A stretch of DNA of 48,719 nucleotides, from positions 1 to 48,719 of the forward strand of contig NZ_AAWL01000018.1 of assembly GCF_000169155.1 (NCBI RefSeq), in the 5' to 3' direction. This document shows positions 1-9,766 of this stretch, in pieces (position 1 is the first letter of the stretch; each line of letters opens with the position of its first letter). A model generated the notes under the pieces. The model was given only the letters and a program-made list of their open reading frames with translations, made no database searches and was not told the origin of the DNA. A program made the translations under genes and the position numbers. The stretch is from Thermosinus carboxydivorans Nor1 (GTDB taxonomy: Bacteria; Bacillota; Negativicutes; Sporomusales; Thermosinaceae).

Positions 1-1297
1 TGCGTTTGGCAATATTTAATAACGCTTGCCGGATTTGATTTTTGTCCAGCATACATTTGGGTAACTTTTCCGGGCTGAAATATTCTACTACGATATTTTG
101 CAAAAATGCCTGCCGCTCAATCACTTTTACAACTTCCTCAACGACAACACTCAACGACTGTATTTCCATCACCGGCGGCGCCGGGCGGGCGAGTTGCAAA
201 AATTCGTCGATGACCCCGCTGGCCTGGTCGACTTCGGCGATAATGGAAGTCATGCAATCGACAAGCTTGCTGTCATGATTGCATCTTTTCTGCAAAAGCT
301 GAGCATACCCACGAACCGTAGTTAACGGGTTTTTTATTTCATGGGCCATGCTGGCAACCATCTGACCGACAAGCGCCAATTTTTCTTTTTCCCGCAAGCC
401 GCTTTTGGTCTGTTGCAACTCTTTAATATACGCTTGCAAATCCTGCTCGGCTCGCTTGCGTTCTTCAATTTCTTGCTTGGCAGCCCCTAACTTATAGTAT
501 AGAAGCTTATGAGGTACTTGCAAGTTGGTTTCAACCATGGCTTTATATGTAAAATAGAATGACGCAAACTTAAACAGATGGCCAAACATGTGTATTAGAC
601 CATAGACATCAGTGTAAATAATAAAACAAAATTCTGCCCCGAGTATAGCTATAAAAACCAACCATAAAAACGGCAATACCGTTGGCTGAAACTGCTGTTT
701 GTGCGACCAGGTCACCGCAAGAGCCAATAAAACAATTGCCGAAATGATACATTCACTTAGTTTTTTAAAAACAGTAATTCCCAGCGAATCAATAAAACAA
801 TCAGGAAATATGCCCCAATAAAAAACAGATAATAAGAAAAAGGCCGAAACTGCCATATAGGCCGAGATAACTGCGGGCAGCCGCAGGCGCCGGTAAAAGT
901 AAGCAGGGGCGATTAGCAAGGATAGGCTTTGCAAAAATCTTGCGATAATCCCGAGTTGCGTAAGAAGATTGTCCCCTCCCCGAGTAAAGACGCCCATTCC
1001 TTTGTCAGCCAAGGTATGAAGTAAGTCAAAACCGCCAACAAAACCATAGGCAATGCCTATAAACATAAAATAATTATTTTTAGCAAGGTCACGAGTATTT
1101 AGCGCAAGGATAAAAACACTGAAGGCAATGATGACCGTGGCTAACTCGATAAGACTGTGAAATAGCAAGTAGTTTTCTAAGCGGACATAAGCCGCTATTA
1201 AAATCAACGCAAGTAATATGGTTCCCGCTTTAACTAAATTTATCGGCCACTTTGGCGCCGTTGACATATTTTGTCCAATGGTAAAACTATCTTCCAT
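1..1297 (-). CDS. MASE3-type membrane sensor histidine kinase (C-terminus outside window)
   Basis: This is a membrane sensor kinase that would autophosphorylate on histidine and pass the phosphate to an unseen response regulator. The reading frame starts at an ATG at 1297 and stays open to the window edge, giving 432 visible residues. Residues about 14-235 form a run of hydrophobic segments with the spacing of the MASE3 sensor domain. A short coiled linker rich in Glu, Arg and Gln follows. The H-box reads SMAHEIKNPLTTVRGYAQLL, with the phospho-acceptor at His319. The last visible residues (QALLNIAKR) are the start of the N-box of the ATPase domain, so the G-boxes lie beyond base 1. A second in-frame ATG at 1267 is a possible start. 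The stimulus cannot be read from the sequence. Confidence 0.85.
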   Translation of the reverse strand, partial: MEDSFTIGQNMSTAPKWPINLVKAGTILLALILIAAYVRLENYLLFHSLIELATVIIAFSVFILALNTRDLAKNNYFMFIGIAYGFVGGFDLLHTLADKGMGVFTRGGDNLLTQLGIIARFLQSLSLLIAPAYFYRRLRLPAVISAYMAVSAFFLLSVFYWGIFPDCFIDSLGITVFKKLSECIISAIVLLALAVTWSHKQQFQPTVLPFLWLVFIAILGAEFCFIIYTDVYGLIHMFGHLFKFASFYFTYKAMVETNLQVPHKLLYYKLGAAKQEIEERKRAEQDLQAYIKELQQTKSGLREKEKLALVGQMVASMAHEIKNPLTTVRGYAQLLQKRCNHDSKLVDCMTSIIAEVDQASGVIDEFLQLARPAPPVMEIQSLSVVVEEVVKVIERQAFLQNIVVEYFSPEKLPKCMLDKNQIRQALLNIAKR

Positions 1298-1395
1298 ATT
1301 AAGGTCGCTCCGATATCCACCATGCTAAATATTGGCAATTTTTTCGCGTATTACATATTATACTAAATACTACTGTCCGTCAATTTGAGAATTTA

Positions 1396-1436
1396 AAAAT
1401 GCCCGCAGATTTGATAATTATCTACGGGCATTTTTT
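1396..1436 (-). terminator. Rho-independent terminator after thrC
   Basis: A 10-bp inverted repeat (GCCCGCAGAT at 1401-1410, ATCTACGGGC at 1420-1429) has a 9-nt loop. It is flanked by A-rich and T-rich tracts, so it can end transcription from either strand. It lies just beyond the thrC stop codon and upstream of the sensor kinase. Confidence 0.8.
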
Positions 1437-1449
1437 ACAATCATCCCCG

Positions 1450-2657
1450 TTAAGCGACGGGAATATCTTCGTCCGGCTCTAGCGTGGGCACTTCCACCCG
1501 TACCGTGTCAGGATATTTAAGACCAGTACCGGTATTGAGCATAACCACTTTCTCATGCGGCTTGATCCAACCGTCGGCAAGCAGCTTTTTGGCCGCCGAT
1601 AGCGTAGCTGCGCCCTCGGGACAAATGAAGAGACCTTCTTTGGCCGCAATTTCGGCCTGAGCTCTCAGGATTTCTTCGTCCGAAACAGCCACCGCGCAGC
1701 CGCCCGTATTATATACTGCTTCAAGGACAAGGAAGTCGCCCAGCGCTTTGGGCACCGTGATGCCGAAAGCCACGGTAGAAGCGTTGTTCCAGAACTCGGA
1801 GGCCGGCTTCTTCTCCGCGTAAGCCTTAACAATAGGCGCACAACCTGCCGCTTGCACAGCAACCAGCCGCGGCATTTTTTCGCCGATCCAGCCAATCGCC
1901 TGCAGTTCTTTCAGTGCTTTGTAGATGCCGATCAGGCCAACTCCGCCGCCAGTAGGATAGAGGATGACGTCCGGCACTTCCCAGTTCATCTGCTCGGCGA
2001 TTTCCAGGCCCATGGTCTTTTTGCCTTCAATGCGGTACGGCTCTTTCAAAGTGGAGGCATCCATCCAGCCATGTTTAGCCACTGCCCGGCCGACAATCTT
2101 GCCGGCATCGCTGATTAAACCATTGACAAGGTAGAACTGGGCGCCGGCAATGGCGCACTCGTTGCGGGTAATAGCGGGGGCGTCAACAGGCATTACAATA
2201 TAGGCTTTAATGCCCGCTTTGGCGCAGTAGATGGCCCAGGCGGCTCCGGCATTGCCATTGGTGGGCATCGCCAAGGCTTTAACGCCCAATTCTTTGGCGC
2301 GGGACACACCGACAGCAGCGCCCCGGGACTTAAAGGTGCCGCTGGGAATAATGCCCTCGTCTTTCAGGTACAGATTAGGAAGGCCAATTTCGCTCCCCAG
2401 CGTGTCACAGTGAATAAGCGGCGTCATGCCCTCGCCAAGCGACACTTTATTCTTTTCGTTCGACCAGCGGCAATAGTTCGCGGTACCGCCAGAGATCAGG
2501 TTTACGCCCCGATAAGGTCGGATTTTTTAAAGTTGGCTTTGACCTTATCCAGGTCATAGCGGACCAGGAGCGGTGAGCCGCAGGCGCAAAGCTGCGTCAG
2601 TTTGTGCGGATCATAGGTTGCTCCGCATTTGGGGCATTCTAAATGGCTCATGTACAT
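1450..2657 (-). CDS. thrC: Threonine synthase, with two apparent frameshifts
   Basis: A PLP enzyme that converts O-phosphohomoserine to threonine. The start is ATG 2657, behind AGGAG at an 8-nt spacing. Residues 8-27 hold a small zinc-ribbon-like element (CPKCG and CACG) typical of long threonine synthases. The fold-type II PLP site is SGTFKSRGAA, and the phosphate-binding glycine loop is PTGGGVGLIG. The frame breaks twice: an extra base in the GGGG run complementary to 2507-2510 and another near 2450-2457. Removing both restores the expected segment KPDLWRYRELLPL followed by SLGEGMTPL, and a full 401-residue protein. I read the breaks as probable sequence errors rather than true inactivation. 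A threonine-synthase-like enzyme of other specificity cannot be excluded. Confidence 0.85.
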
Positions 2658-2730
2658 GAAAATCACTCCTTGTCATCTAAATCATGCAGGTATCCGGGCC
2701 AACAGACCGGTAGAGGCCAGTAGCCGGGAA

Positions 2731-3378
2731 TTAGTTCCGGCGAATTTTATGACTGCGAACCTCTTCCAGGTAGTTGTAAATCGAATACCTGGAAACACCA
2801 AGTGTCGCGGCAACCTGGTCAACTGCACCTTTCACCAAAAAAACACCTTTTTCGTCCAGCTGCTTGATAATATTGAGCTTTTCCTCACGGGGCAAACTGG
2901 CGACAGGAATATGGTAATTCTCCAGAATAGACTTTATAATGCCGTTAAGAGCCTCAGAAACGTCATTGCTAAAGGTTTCCTTTACGGCGCCGGTTTCTAC
3001 GGCCAGGCTTTTTTCCAGAAAATACTTCCAGGACAACATGGGCGTCAAGTCTACATTGATACACAGGCACCCGATAATATGGCCGTCATCATCGCGGACA
3101 AAGGTGGTCGACGACCGCAGCGTCTTGCCATCCCGCGTCGTTGTGCCGTAATTTAAGATATCCTTGCAATCGTCGCCGTACTTGCGCAGATTTTCCAGAA
3201 CCAGGTCGGTGAGCGGCGCGCCAACCTGGCGGTTAGTAACATTTCCTACGATGTACACTACTGACTGTTCCGGCCGAGTGACGTCGTGGATCACCACCTC
3301 GCTATAAACGCCGACGGTGGCATGAATAGCGTCAGCTACCGGTAGTAGAGCCTGTAATTTGGGATGCAGTGGTTGCAA
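2731..3378 (-). CDS. YheO/DauR-type transcriptional regulator (PAS plus HTH)
   Basis: A probable DNA-binding regulator of 215 residues. The N-terminal two thirds match the YheO-like PAS domain: the SEVVIHDVTRPEQSVVYIVGN and NRQVGAPLTDLVL stretches and a CLCINVDLT core strand. The C-terminal 60 residues form the partner helix-turn-helix (VAATLGVSRYSIYNYLEEVR). I chose the TTG start at 3378 because it follows GGGGTGG closely and gives the usual family length. An in-frame GTG at 3427-3429 would add 17 residues. The gene lies 73 bp upstream of thrC on the same strand and diverges from ridA, so it may control one or both. Its ligand is unknown; DauR, the best-known relative, controls D-arginine use. 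Confidence 0.8.
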   Translation of the reverse strand: MQPLHPKLQALLPVADAIHATVGVYSEVVIHDVTRPEQSVVYIVGNVTNRQVGAPLTDLVLENLRKYGDDCKDILNYGTTTRDGKTLRSSTTFVRDDDGHIIGCLCINVDLTPMLSWKYFLEKSLAVETGAVKETFSNDVSEALNGIIKSILENYHIPVASLPREEKLNIIKQLDEKGVFLVKGAVDQVAATLGVSRYSIYNYLEEVRSHKIRRN

Positions 3379-3511
3379 GTTTCCACCCCTTATATAGGTT
3401 AATCCACTTTTTCTTAAGAAAAATTCCACAAAAAATTACCAATTCCTTTTCCCATTTCCTAATTTTAATAAAAAATTATTAAAAAAGTTGAGAACAAAAA
3501 ATAATCTAATG

Positions 3512-3524
3512 GTTAAAATTTAAC
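3512..3524. promoter_or_regulatory. 13-bp palindrome in the yheO-ridA divergent region
   Basis: GTTAAA-A-TTTAAC is a perfect inverted repeat inside the AT-rich spacer between the YheO-type regulator and ridA. Its position fits an operator for the regulator, but no known YheO-family site was compared, so this is a guess. Confidence 0.3.
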
Positions 3525-3692
3525 ATAATCTGCGGAAAAACACCGGCTGCTCACGACAGTTCTGCGAAATAATTATAAAATCTATTAAAAGTTTTTAACC
3601 CGCTACGGTTGACAGATAATTTTTATCTGCCTAAACTTTATTTGGGGAGAAAAATGTTGGTTTTTGCCAACACAGACAAAGGAGAGGATAAA

Positions 3693-4079
3693 ATGTTAAC
3701 CGTTGTCAACACGGCCAATGCTCCAGCCGCGATTGGACCGTACTCGCAGGCAATTAAAGTCGGAAATCTCGTCTTTACATCCGGGCAAATCCCGATAAAT
3801 CCGGCTACCGGGGAGCTTGTGACCGGTTCGGTGGAAGAGCAGGCCCACCAAGTTCTGAAAAACGTCAAAGCTGTCCTTGAGGCGGCCGGCGCAAGTCTCG
3901 CCAGCGTCGTAAAAACTACGGTCTTTATTAAGGACATGAACGATTTTGCGAAAATCAACGCCGTCTACGCCACTTACTTCACCGCCAACCCGCCGGCTCG
4001 TTCCTGCGTCGAAGTGGCCCGCCTGCCCAAAGACGTGTTGGTCGAAATTGAAGCAATCGCTTACGTCGCCGATAAATAA
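3693..4079 (+). CDS. ridA: RidA-family reactive intermediate deaminase
   Basis: Hydrolyses 2-aminoacrylate and related enamines/imines released by PLP enzymes, protecting other PLP enzymes from damage. The 128 residues match the canonical size of this homotrimeric family. Diagnostic stretches are AIGPYSQAI near the N-terminus, [15 protein letters not shown], and the C-terminal [24 protein letters not shown], whose Arg contacts the substrate carboxylate in known members. I chose the ATG at 3693 because AAAGGAGAGG precedes it directly; the frame is open 84 bases further upstream but without a binding site there. The gene diverges from the YheO-type regulator and sits near thrC and dapL, both PLP-dependent, which suits its cleaning role. 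Confidence 0.92.
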   Translation: MLTVVNTANAPAAIGPYSQAIKVGNLVFTSGQIPINPATGELVTGSVEEQAHQVLKNVKAVLEAAGASLASVVKTTVFIKDMNDFAKINAVYATYFTANPPARSCVEVARLPKDVLVEIEAIAYVADK

Positions 4080-4096
4080 AACCCTTTTATGCTAAG

Positions 4097-4135
4097 CCTC
4101 CCTGGCTACTAGCCCGGGAGGTCTCGCATTTTCGA
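4097..4135 (+). other. Hairpins after ridA, weak terminator candidate
   Basis: Two adjacent stems follow ridA: CCTCCC...GGGAGG with an inner GGC/GCC extension, then CTCG-CATTTT-CGAG. No clear T-tract follows, so termination is uncertain. The remaining spacer to dapL (about 4140-4250) shows no gene or riboswitch that I can recognise. Confidence 0.3.
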
Positions 4136-4251
4136 GGCTTTGCACCAACTCTGGGCGCAATCACACTAAATGAAATTCGGCAATATCTATGTTTCGCCAG
4201 GAATGACGCTAAAACTTTGGGGAAAAACTACCATTACTGGGAAAATCGGTG

Positions 4252-4257
4252 TATAAT
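4252..4257 (+). promoter_or_regulatory. Candidate -10 element for dapL
   Basis: A perfect TATAAT lies 39 bp upstream of the dapL start. I see no good -35 hexamer at 16-18 bp, so the promoter call rests on the -10 alone. Confidence 0.45.
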
Positions 4258-4295
4258 GTAGATTAACCATAGATTTCTGGTAAAGGAGAGCAAAG

Positions 4296-5529
4296 ATGGC
4301 AAGGATTAATGAAAACTATCTGAAACTACCCGGCAGTTATCTCTTTGCCGAAATTGCCCGCCGGGTCAGCAAGTTTAAAACCGAAAACCCTGATGCCGAC
4401 ATTATTCGCCTGGGAATTGGCGATGTAACCCGCCCACTGGCGCCGGCTGTTATTGAAAGCCTGCATAAGGCGGTCGATGAAATGGGACAAGCCGCCACTT
4501 TCCGCGGCTATGGCCCTGAGCAATGCTACGAATTCCTGATTGAAAAAATTATCGAAGGCGACTATGCGTCGCGCGGCGTGAAGCTGGATGTGGACGAAGT
4601 CTTTGTCAGCGACGGCTCGAAAAGCGATGTCGGCAACATCCAGGAAATTTTCGGCATCGACAATGTCGTGGCCATCACCGACCCTGTTTATCCGGTCTAT
4701 CTTGACAGCAATGTCATGGCCGGCCGGACCGGCGAGTATAAAGACGGCCGCTTTGAGAAAATCGTTTACCTCCCCTGCAATGCCGAAAACAATTTTGTCC
4801 CCGCCCTGCCTAAAGAAAAGGTGGACATGATTTATCTCTGCGTGCCCAATAACCCGACCGGTACTACCTTGTCCAAGGCCGAACTTAAGAAATGGGTAGA
4901 TTATGCCCGGGAAAACGACGCGATTATTCTCTTTGACTCTGCTTATGAAGCCTATATCCAAGAGCCAGATATTCCTCACAGCATTTACGAAATCGAGGGC
5001 GCGAAAGAAGTGGCCATCGAGTTTCGCTCCTTCTCGAAAACAGCCGGCTTCACCGGCACGCGCTGCGCTTACACGGTAGTGCCCAAAACCGTCATGGCCT
5101 CCACCGCCGCCGGCGAAAAGTACCCACTCAACAAGCTGTGGAACCGCCGCCAGACGACCAAGTTCAACGGCGTGCCCTACATCGTCCAGCGGGGCGCCGA
5201 AGCTGTCTACAGTCCTGAGGGGCAAAAGCAAATCCGCGAAACCATCCAATACTATATGACCAATGCCAAAATCATCCGCGAAGGGCTTGAGAGCGTGGGC
5301 CTGCAGGTCTTCGGCGGCGTCAACGCCCCTTATATCTGGCTCAAAACGCCTAACAATCTTGACTCCTGGGCTTTCTTTGACAAACTGCTCAGCGAGGCCC
5401 ATATCGTCGGCACGCCGGGCTCCGGCTTCGGTCCCTCCGGGTGAGGGCTACTTCCGCCTCACCGCGTTCGGCAGCCGTGAAAATACCGAGCGGGCCATCG
5501 AACGCATTAAAACCCGCCTCAAGCTGTAA
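4296..5529 (+). CDS. dapL: LL-diaminopimelate aminotransferase, one apparent frameshift
   Basis: Converts tetrahydrodipicolinate directly to LL-diaminopimelate with glutamate as amino donor, bypassing the succinyl or acetyl steps of lysine and peptidoglycan precursor synthesis. The N-terminus [20 protein letters not shown] and the GIGDVTRPL loop are typical of DapL. The Schiff-base lysine is Lys248 in [15 protein letters not shown]. The first frame ends prematurely at 5444 after GSGFGPSG. One extra G in the GGG run at 5439-5441 explains this, because the next frame continues with [19 protein letters not shown] to a stop at 5529. The corrected protein has 410 residues, normal for the family. 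AAAGGAG precedes ATG 4296. The gene faces lysA, the last enzyme of the same pathway. Confidence 0.93.
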
Positions 5530-5544
5530 AGAAAACCGAATATT

Positions 5545-5741
5545 GAACCACGGAGATAATCATGCCAATAAATTGGCACCACAAACCATGAACGCCCATT
5601 TTAACCACGGGAGGACGCAGAGAGCGCGATTTCATCGCGCTAAAAATTAAAATAAAAACTATTTCTCCGCGTCCTCTGCGGTTCCCTATATTCCCCATTT
5701 TGAAATTTATACATAGCTCCGTGTCCTCAGTGGTTCGTGCA
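5545..5741. repeat. Dispersed nested-palindrome element, copy A
   Basis: A multi-hairpin intergenic element. It holds the short palindrome TGCCAAT-AA-ATTGGCA, a GCGCGAT...ATCGCGC hairpin (about 5624-5640), and two CTCCGNGTCCTC-type arms (5665-5681 and 5717-5737). The arms pair with ACCACGGAG-type segments at 5546-5555 and 5602-5619. The same modules recur at 43471-43640 and 47733-47903, with degenerate pieces near 10988 and 24560. No coding capacity is evident. Confidence 0.75.
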
Positions 5742-5744
5742 AAG

Positions 5745-5784
5745 AAAAAAGTCCTGTCAGCGCATACGCTGACAGGACTTTTTT
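5745..5784 (-). terminator. Terminator of lysA
   Basis: A perfect 14-bp stem (5749-5762 with 5767-5780) closes a CATA loop and is flanked by A and T tracts. It abuts the lysA stop codon and can also terminate dapL transcription from the other side. Confidence 0.9.
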
Positions 5785-7069
5785 ATTCGGTTGTCGACGC
5801 GGCCGCCAGGTTCAGTTCACACTGAGGAAAGTTAAGGGTAGCAAATAAGTCGGCCAGCGTCTCGGCACGGCGGATGAGTTTCACGCTGCCGTCAGGGCGC
5901 AGCAAGAGTTCGGCCGAACGCAGTTTGCCGTTGTAGTTGAAGCCCATCGCATGGCCGTGGGCACCGGTGTCATGGATAACGACAATATCGCCGATATCGA
6001 TGCGGGGCAGCGGACGGTCGATAGCGAATTTATCGTTGTTTTCGCACAGCGAGCCGGTCACGTCGTAAATATGATCAAGCGGCCAATCTTCCTTGCCGGC
6101 CACAGTAATGTGGTGATAGGCGCCATACATGCCGGGCCGCATCAGATTGGCCATGCAGGCATCAAGCCCGACGTAATTCTTGTAAATTTCTTTTTTGTGC
6201 AGCACCCGCGCCACCAAATAACCATACGGACCGGTGATCATACGGCCGCATTCCATGGCCAGCTTGATCGGATGCAGGCCGTTAGCGACAATCTTAGCCT
6301 CATAGGCCTTGCGGATTTCTTCGCCCACATAGAAAAGGTCTACCGGTTGCTGCTCAGGGCGGTAGGGAATGCCAATGCCGCCGCCCAAGTCGATAAACTC
6401 AACTTTGATGCCGAGTTTTTGATAAATTTCAATGGCCAGGTCAAACATCATATTGGCCGTTTCGACAAAGCACTGCGGGTTGAGTTCGTTGGAAATGACC
6501 ATGGTATGCAGGCCGAACCGCTTGACCCCTTTGGCCTGCACGATGCGGTAGGCGTCAAAAATCTGCTGGCGCGTCAAGCCGTATTTGGCCTCTTCCGGCT
6601 TGCCGATGATGGTATTGCCCTGCTTAAGGAGCGGTCCGGGATTATAGCGGAATGAGATAATTTCCGGCAGGCCGGCGTGTTTTTCTAAAAACTCGATATG
6701 ACTGATATCATCCAGGTTGATAATCGCCCCAAGTTGTTTAGCTTTAACATACTCCTCAGCGGGCGTGTCGTTGGAGGAAAAGATAATTTCTTCGCCCGTA
6801 ATGCCTACCATTTCGGCCAGAACCAGCTCGGCCATCGAACTGCAATCGGCGCCAAAGCCCTCTTCCCGCAGGATCTGCAGGATATACGGATTAGGCGTTG
6901 CTTTTACGGCGAAATATTCTTTGAACCCAGGCGCCCAGGCAAACGCGGCCGTCAACTTTCTGGCATTTTCCCTGATACCCTTCTCATCATAAATATGAAA
7001 AGGCGTCTTATGCTGGCGAATGATTTCTTCCAATTTTGCTTTAGTAAAGGGGAGCTTTTTCTCTGCCAT
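5783..7069 (-). CDS. lysA: Diaminopimelate decarboxylase
   Basis: Decarboxylates meso-diaminopimelate to lysine, the last step of the pathway. The 428-residue protein has the fold-type III PLP barrel, with the cofactor lysine at Lys56 in YFAVKATPNP. Later landmarks are FIDLGGGIGIPY (phosphate-binding glycine loop), the ECGRMITGPYG segment, and GSLCENNDKFA, whose Cys comes from the partner subunit in known enzymes. I chose ATG 7069 because AGGAGGT precedes it; the frame is open 78 bases further but that stretch belongs to the riboswitch expression platform. A lysine riboswitch and its own promoter lie directly upstream, so expression should fall when lysine is plentiful. Confidence 0.95.
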   Translation of the reverse strand: MAEKKLPFTKAKLEEIIRQHKTPFHIYDEKGIRENARKLTAAFAWAPGFKEYFAVKATPNPYILQILREEGFGADCSSMAELVLAEMVGITGEEIIFSSNDTPAEEYVKAKQLGAIINLDDISHIEFLEKHAGLPEIISFRYNPGPLLKQGNTIIGKPEEAKYGLTRQQIFDAYRIVQAKGVKRFGLHTMVISNELNPQCFVETANMMFDLAIEIYQKLGIKVEFIDLGGGIGIPYRPEQQPVDLFYVGEEIRKAYEAKIVANGLHPIKLAMECGRMITGPYGYLVARVLHKKEIYKNYVGLDACMANLMRPGMYGAYHHITVAGKEDWPLDHIYDVTGSLCENNDKFAIDRPLPRIDIGDIVVIHDTGAHGHAMGFNYNGKLRSAELLLRPDGSVKLIRRAETLADLFATLNFPQCELNLAAASTTE

Positions 7070-7126
7070 GTCGAGATACCTCCTAATTAGAATAATGAAT
7101 GCGGCCGGGAGCGCCTCAGCTAATAT

Positions 7127-7162
7127 GAAAACGGCCTGCGAGTCCATCTCGCAAGCCGCTAA
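7127..7162 (-). terminator. Riboswitch-controlled terminator of lysA leader
   Basis: The stem CGGCTTGCGAG / CTCGCAGGCCG (arms at 7149-7159 and 7132-7142) is followed on the minus strand by GTTTTC. It lies between the lysine aptamer and lysA, which makes it the likely expression platform: lysine binding should favour this terminator. Confidence 0.75.
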
Positions 7163-7196
7163 AAATGCTTATGCCAAGCCCTATACTAGCCGTGCA

Positions 7197-7368
7197 AGAT
7201 AGCGCTCCACCCGAATTTGCTCGGATGACAGTCTTACCCTTATTTAGCGGCAAGACCAGCAGAAGGCCCTTGGCCATGACCTGCTGCTTCGGCGGATATT
7301 CCTTTCTGCACCCTTCATCGCCGGCCTGCTCATGAATGCATACTCTTAATAGCCGCACCTCTATCTCA
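7197..7368 (-). ncRNA. Lysine riboswitch (L-box) aptamer
   Basis: Reading the minus strand, the segment contains the L-box signature blocks in order: GATAGAGGTGCG, AAGAGTA, GATGAAGGGTGC, CCGCCGAAGC, AAGGGTAAGACTGTCATCCG and the closing GGTGGAGCGCTATC, which pairs back with the first block. It lies between a consensus promoter and lysA, the classic position for this riboswitch. The blocks were recognised by eye; a covariance-model search for the lysine riboswitch family would settle the exact ends. Confidence 0.9.
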
Positions 7369-7389
7369 CCATATTTAATTATCGTTTCT

Positions 7390-7418
7390 AGTATACCGAA
7401 GCCAGGCAGGTGTGTCAA
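7390..7418 (-). promoter_or_regulatory. Sigma-A promoter of the lysA leader
   Basis: TTGACA (7413-7418) and TATACT (7390-7395) on the minus strand are separated by exactly 17 bp. The predicted start falls a few bases upstream of the lysine aptamer. Confidence 0.88.
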
Positions 7419-7474
7419 CACTTTTCCTGCCCTTCCTCCTTCACGGCCGATCCTATTCCCCCAAGTTTGGAAGG

Positions 7475-9749
7475 CTATTTCAAGCGGCTTTTCGGTTTGG
7501 CGACCGCCTTGGCCTTGCCGCCGCTTTTCGCCTGGCGCTTAGTCCCCGTTTTACCCTTGGCCTTGTTTCCCTTCCGGCCGTTGCCGTTATCCGCCTTATC
7601 AGCTTCGCCGCGCCCCGGTTCGGCGACCCGGGCCTGGTCGATGGTGCGGTCGGCGGGATTAACGCGCACCACCCGCACGTTTACCGCATCGCCTAGGCGG
7701 TAGATGCGCTTACTGCGCTCGCCGATCAGGGCATACTGCTCTTCAATAAACTGGTAGTAGTCGTCATCCATGCTGGACACATGCACCAGACCTTCAACGC
7801 CGTTATCCAACTCAACAAACAGGCCAAAGGCGGTAACGCCGCTGATAATGGCGGGAAATTCGTCCCCGACGAACCGGGCCATGTATTCCACTTTCTTAAG
7901 GTCTACCGTCTCCCGCTCGGCCTCAGCCGCCGCCCGCTCCCGCTCTGACGAGTGCTGGGCCACGACGGGCAGCATCTTGGCCAGCTTTTCCCGCCGCTTG
8001 GCTGACAGTTCGCCGGTAGTGAATGTTTCGCGCAGAATGCGGTGGACGATCAGGTCCGGATAGCGGCGGATCGGCGAAGTAAAATGAGTATAATACCGGG
8101 CGGCCAAGCCGAAGTGGCCCAGGTTTTCCGCTTCATAGCGAGCCTGTTTGAGGGAGCGCAGCATAACCGTGCTGATAATCCGCTCTTCCGGCCGGCCGGC
8201 AATACGGGTAAGCACTTGCTGCAGGACAATCGGATGAATGTCATCGACCGTAGTTAACCGTTGGCCAAAATTATGGAGAAGAGCATTGAGCTTTTCCATC
8301 TTTTCCGTGTCCGGCTCCTCGTGCACGCGGTAGACGGCCGGCACGCCGAGCCGGTGCAGGTGTTCGGCCACCGTCTCGTTGGCCGCCAGCATGAACTCCT
8401 CAATGATGGACTCGGCGAGGCTGCGGACCCGCTTGACCAGCTCGACCGGCCGGCCCGCTTCGTCCAGCTTGACCTTTATTTCCGGGAAATCAAAATCGAT
8501 GGCACCGCGGCGCATGCGCCGCTCCCGCAGGATATGGCACAGCCGCGCCATTTCCTCCAGGTGATCGACAAGGTCGGCATACTGCCGCCGCAAGTTTTCA
8601 TCCCCGTCAACCAATATCCGCCGCACGATGTTATAGGACAGCCGCGTCTGGACGCGGATTACGCTGGGAAATATCTCGTAGTGGACAATGCGGCCGCCGG
8701 CGTCGATTTCCATATGGACCGACAAGGTCAGGCGGTCTTCGCCAGCATTGAGACTACAAATGCCGTTGGACAGCCGCGGCGGGAGCATCGGGCAGCACGC
8801 GGTCGACCAAATACACGCTGGTTCCCCGACGGCGGGCTTCAATGTCGAGCGGGGTGTTTTCCCGCACATAATAGCTCACATCGGCGATGTGGACGCCGAG
8901 CAGATAGCGCCCGGCGGGCAGCCGCTCAACATGGACGGCATCATCCAGATCTTTCGCGTCCTCTGCGTCAATCGTGACGATGGGCAAGTCGCGAAGGTCG
9001 CGCCGTCCCGCCAGTTCTGCCGCACTGATCTCTGCCGGCACGTCAGCCGCCGCCCGTTCTACCTCCGGCGGGAAGACCCGGGGCAGATTATGTTTGGTAA
9101 TGATGGATAAAATTTCGATCCCGGGGTCGCCTTTTTGTCCCAGCACCTCCACAATCCGCCCTTCGGCACTTCGCTGCCGCTCCGGCCACTTGGTGATTTC
9201 CACCACTACTTTGGCATTGTCTTTGGCACCGTTTCTTTCGCCTTTCGGCACAAAGATGTCCCGCCCCAGGCGAGGGTCGTCGGGGACAACGAAACCATAG
9301 TGGCGACTGGCCGCAAAGGTGCCGACGATCCGGTGGTTGGCCCGCTCGACAATCCGGATAATTTCCCCTTCCCGTTTTTTGCCGTGGGCGGGAGTACGGC
9401 GATGGATACGGGCGACAACCCGGTCGTTGTGCATGGCCGTCATGGCAGCGTCGGCGGTAATATAAATATCCGGTTCTTCGGGGTTATCGGGGACAACGAA
9501 GCCGTAGCCTTTGCCGCTGGCATGAAAACGGCCCACGACGAGATTCATGCGCTCCGGCACGCCGTACTTGCCGTAACGGGTCTTGATAATCAAGGCTTCG
9601 GCTTCCAGTTCTTGTAATATCGACCAAAATTCGGTCAGTTCTTTGCCCTTAAGGCCCATTTCCTGCGCCAGATCTTCCGCGGTGAGCGGCCGGTAGGCGT
9701 CGTTGCGCATAAAATCGAGAATCTTATCTTTTAAGGCCGTTTTTGCCAT
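7475..9749 (-). CDS. rnr: Ribonuclease R, one apparent frameshift
   Basis: A processive 3'-to-5' exoribonuclease that degrades structured RNA. Domain order in the joined product: N-terminal winged helix (about residues 5-70), two cold-shock domains (GYGFVVPDNPEEPDI, then HYGFVVPDDPRLGRD), the RNB catalytic domain with the metal-binding aspartates in DAEDAKDLDDAVHV, an S1 domain (ISGVTAFGLFVELDNGVEG), and a Lys-rich tail from about residue 720. The frame breaks at about 8789-8792, where an extra base turns VLPMLPPRLSNGI into VLPDAPAA. Corrected length is 757 residues, normal for the family. It follows the thioesterase gene by 17 bp and is probably cotranscribed with the esterase. Confidence 0.93.
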
Positions 9750-9766
9750 GTTTTCCCATCCTTTAT

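Noticed and set aside
4080-4295. Riboswitch or T-box upstream of dapL
   Set aside because: Hairpins are present, but neither the T-box sequence nor L-box or SAM signature blocks could be found.
4326-5402. A 358-codon minus-strand open frame antisense to dapL
   Set aside because: Composition and position are those of a shadow frame; dapL motifs are unambiguous on the plus strand.
5430-5450. Programmed frameshift or selenocysteine-type recoding in dapL (TGA at 5442-5444)
   Set aside because: No recoding signal or SECIS-like hairpin is evident. Three unrelated housekeeping genes nearby carry similar one-base shifts, so an error is simpler.
7116-7421. A 101-codon minus-strand open frame upstream of lysA
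   Set aside because: The stretch is the lysine riboswitch with its promoter and terminator. The frame has no ribosome-binding site and its start falls upstream of the expected transcript start.
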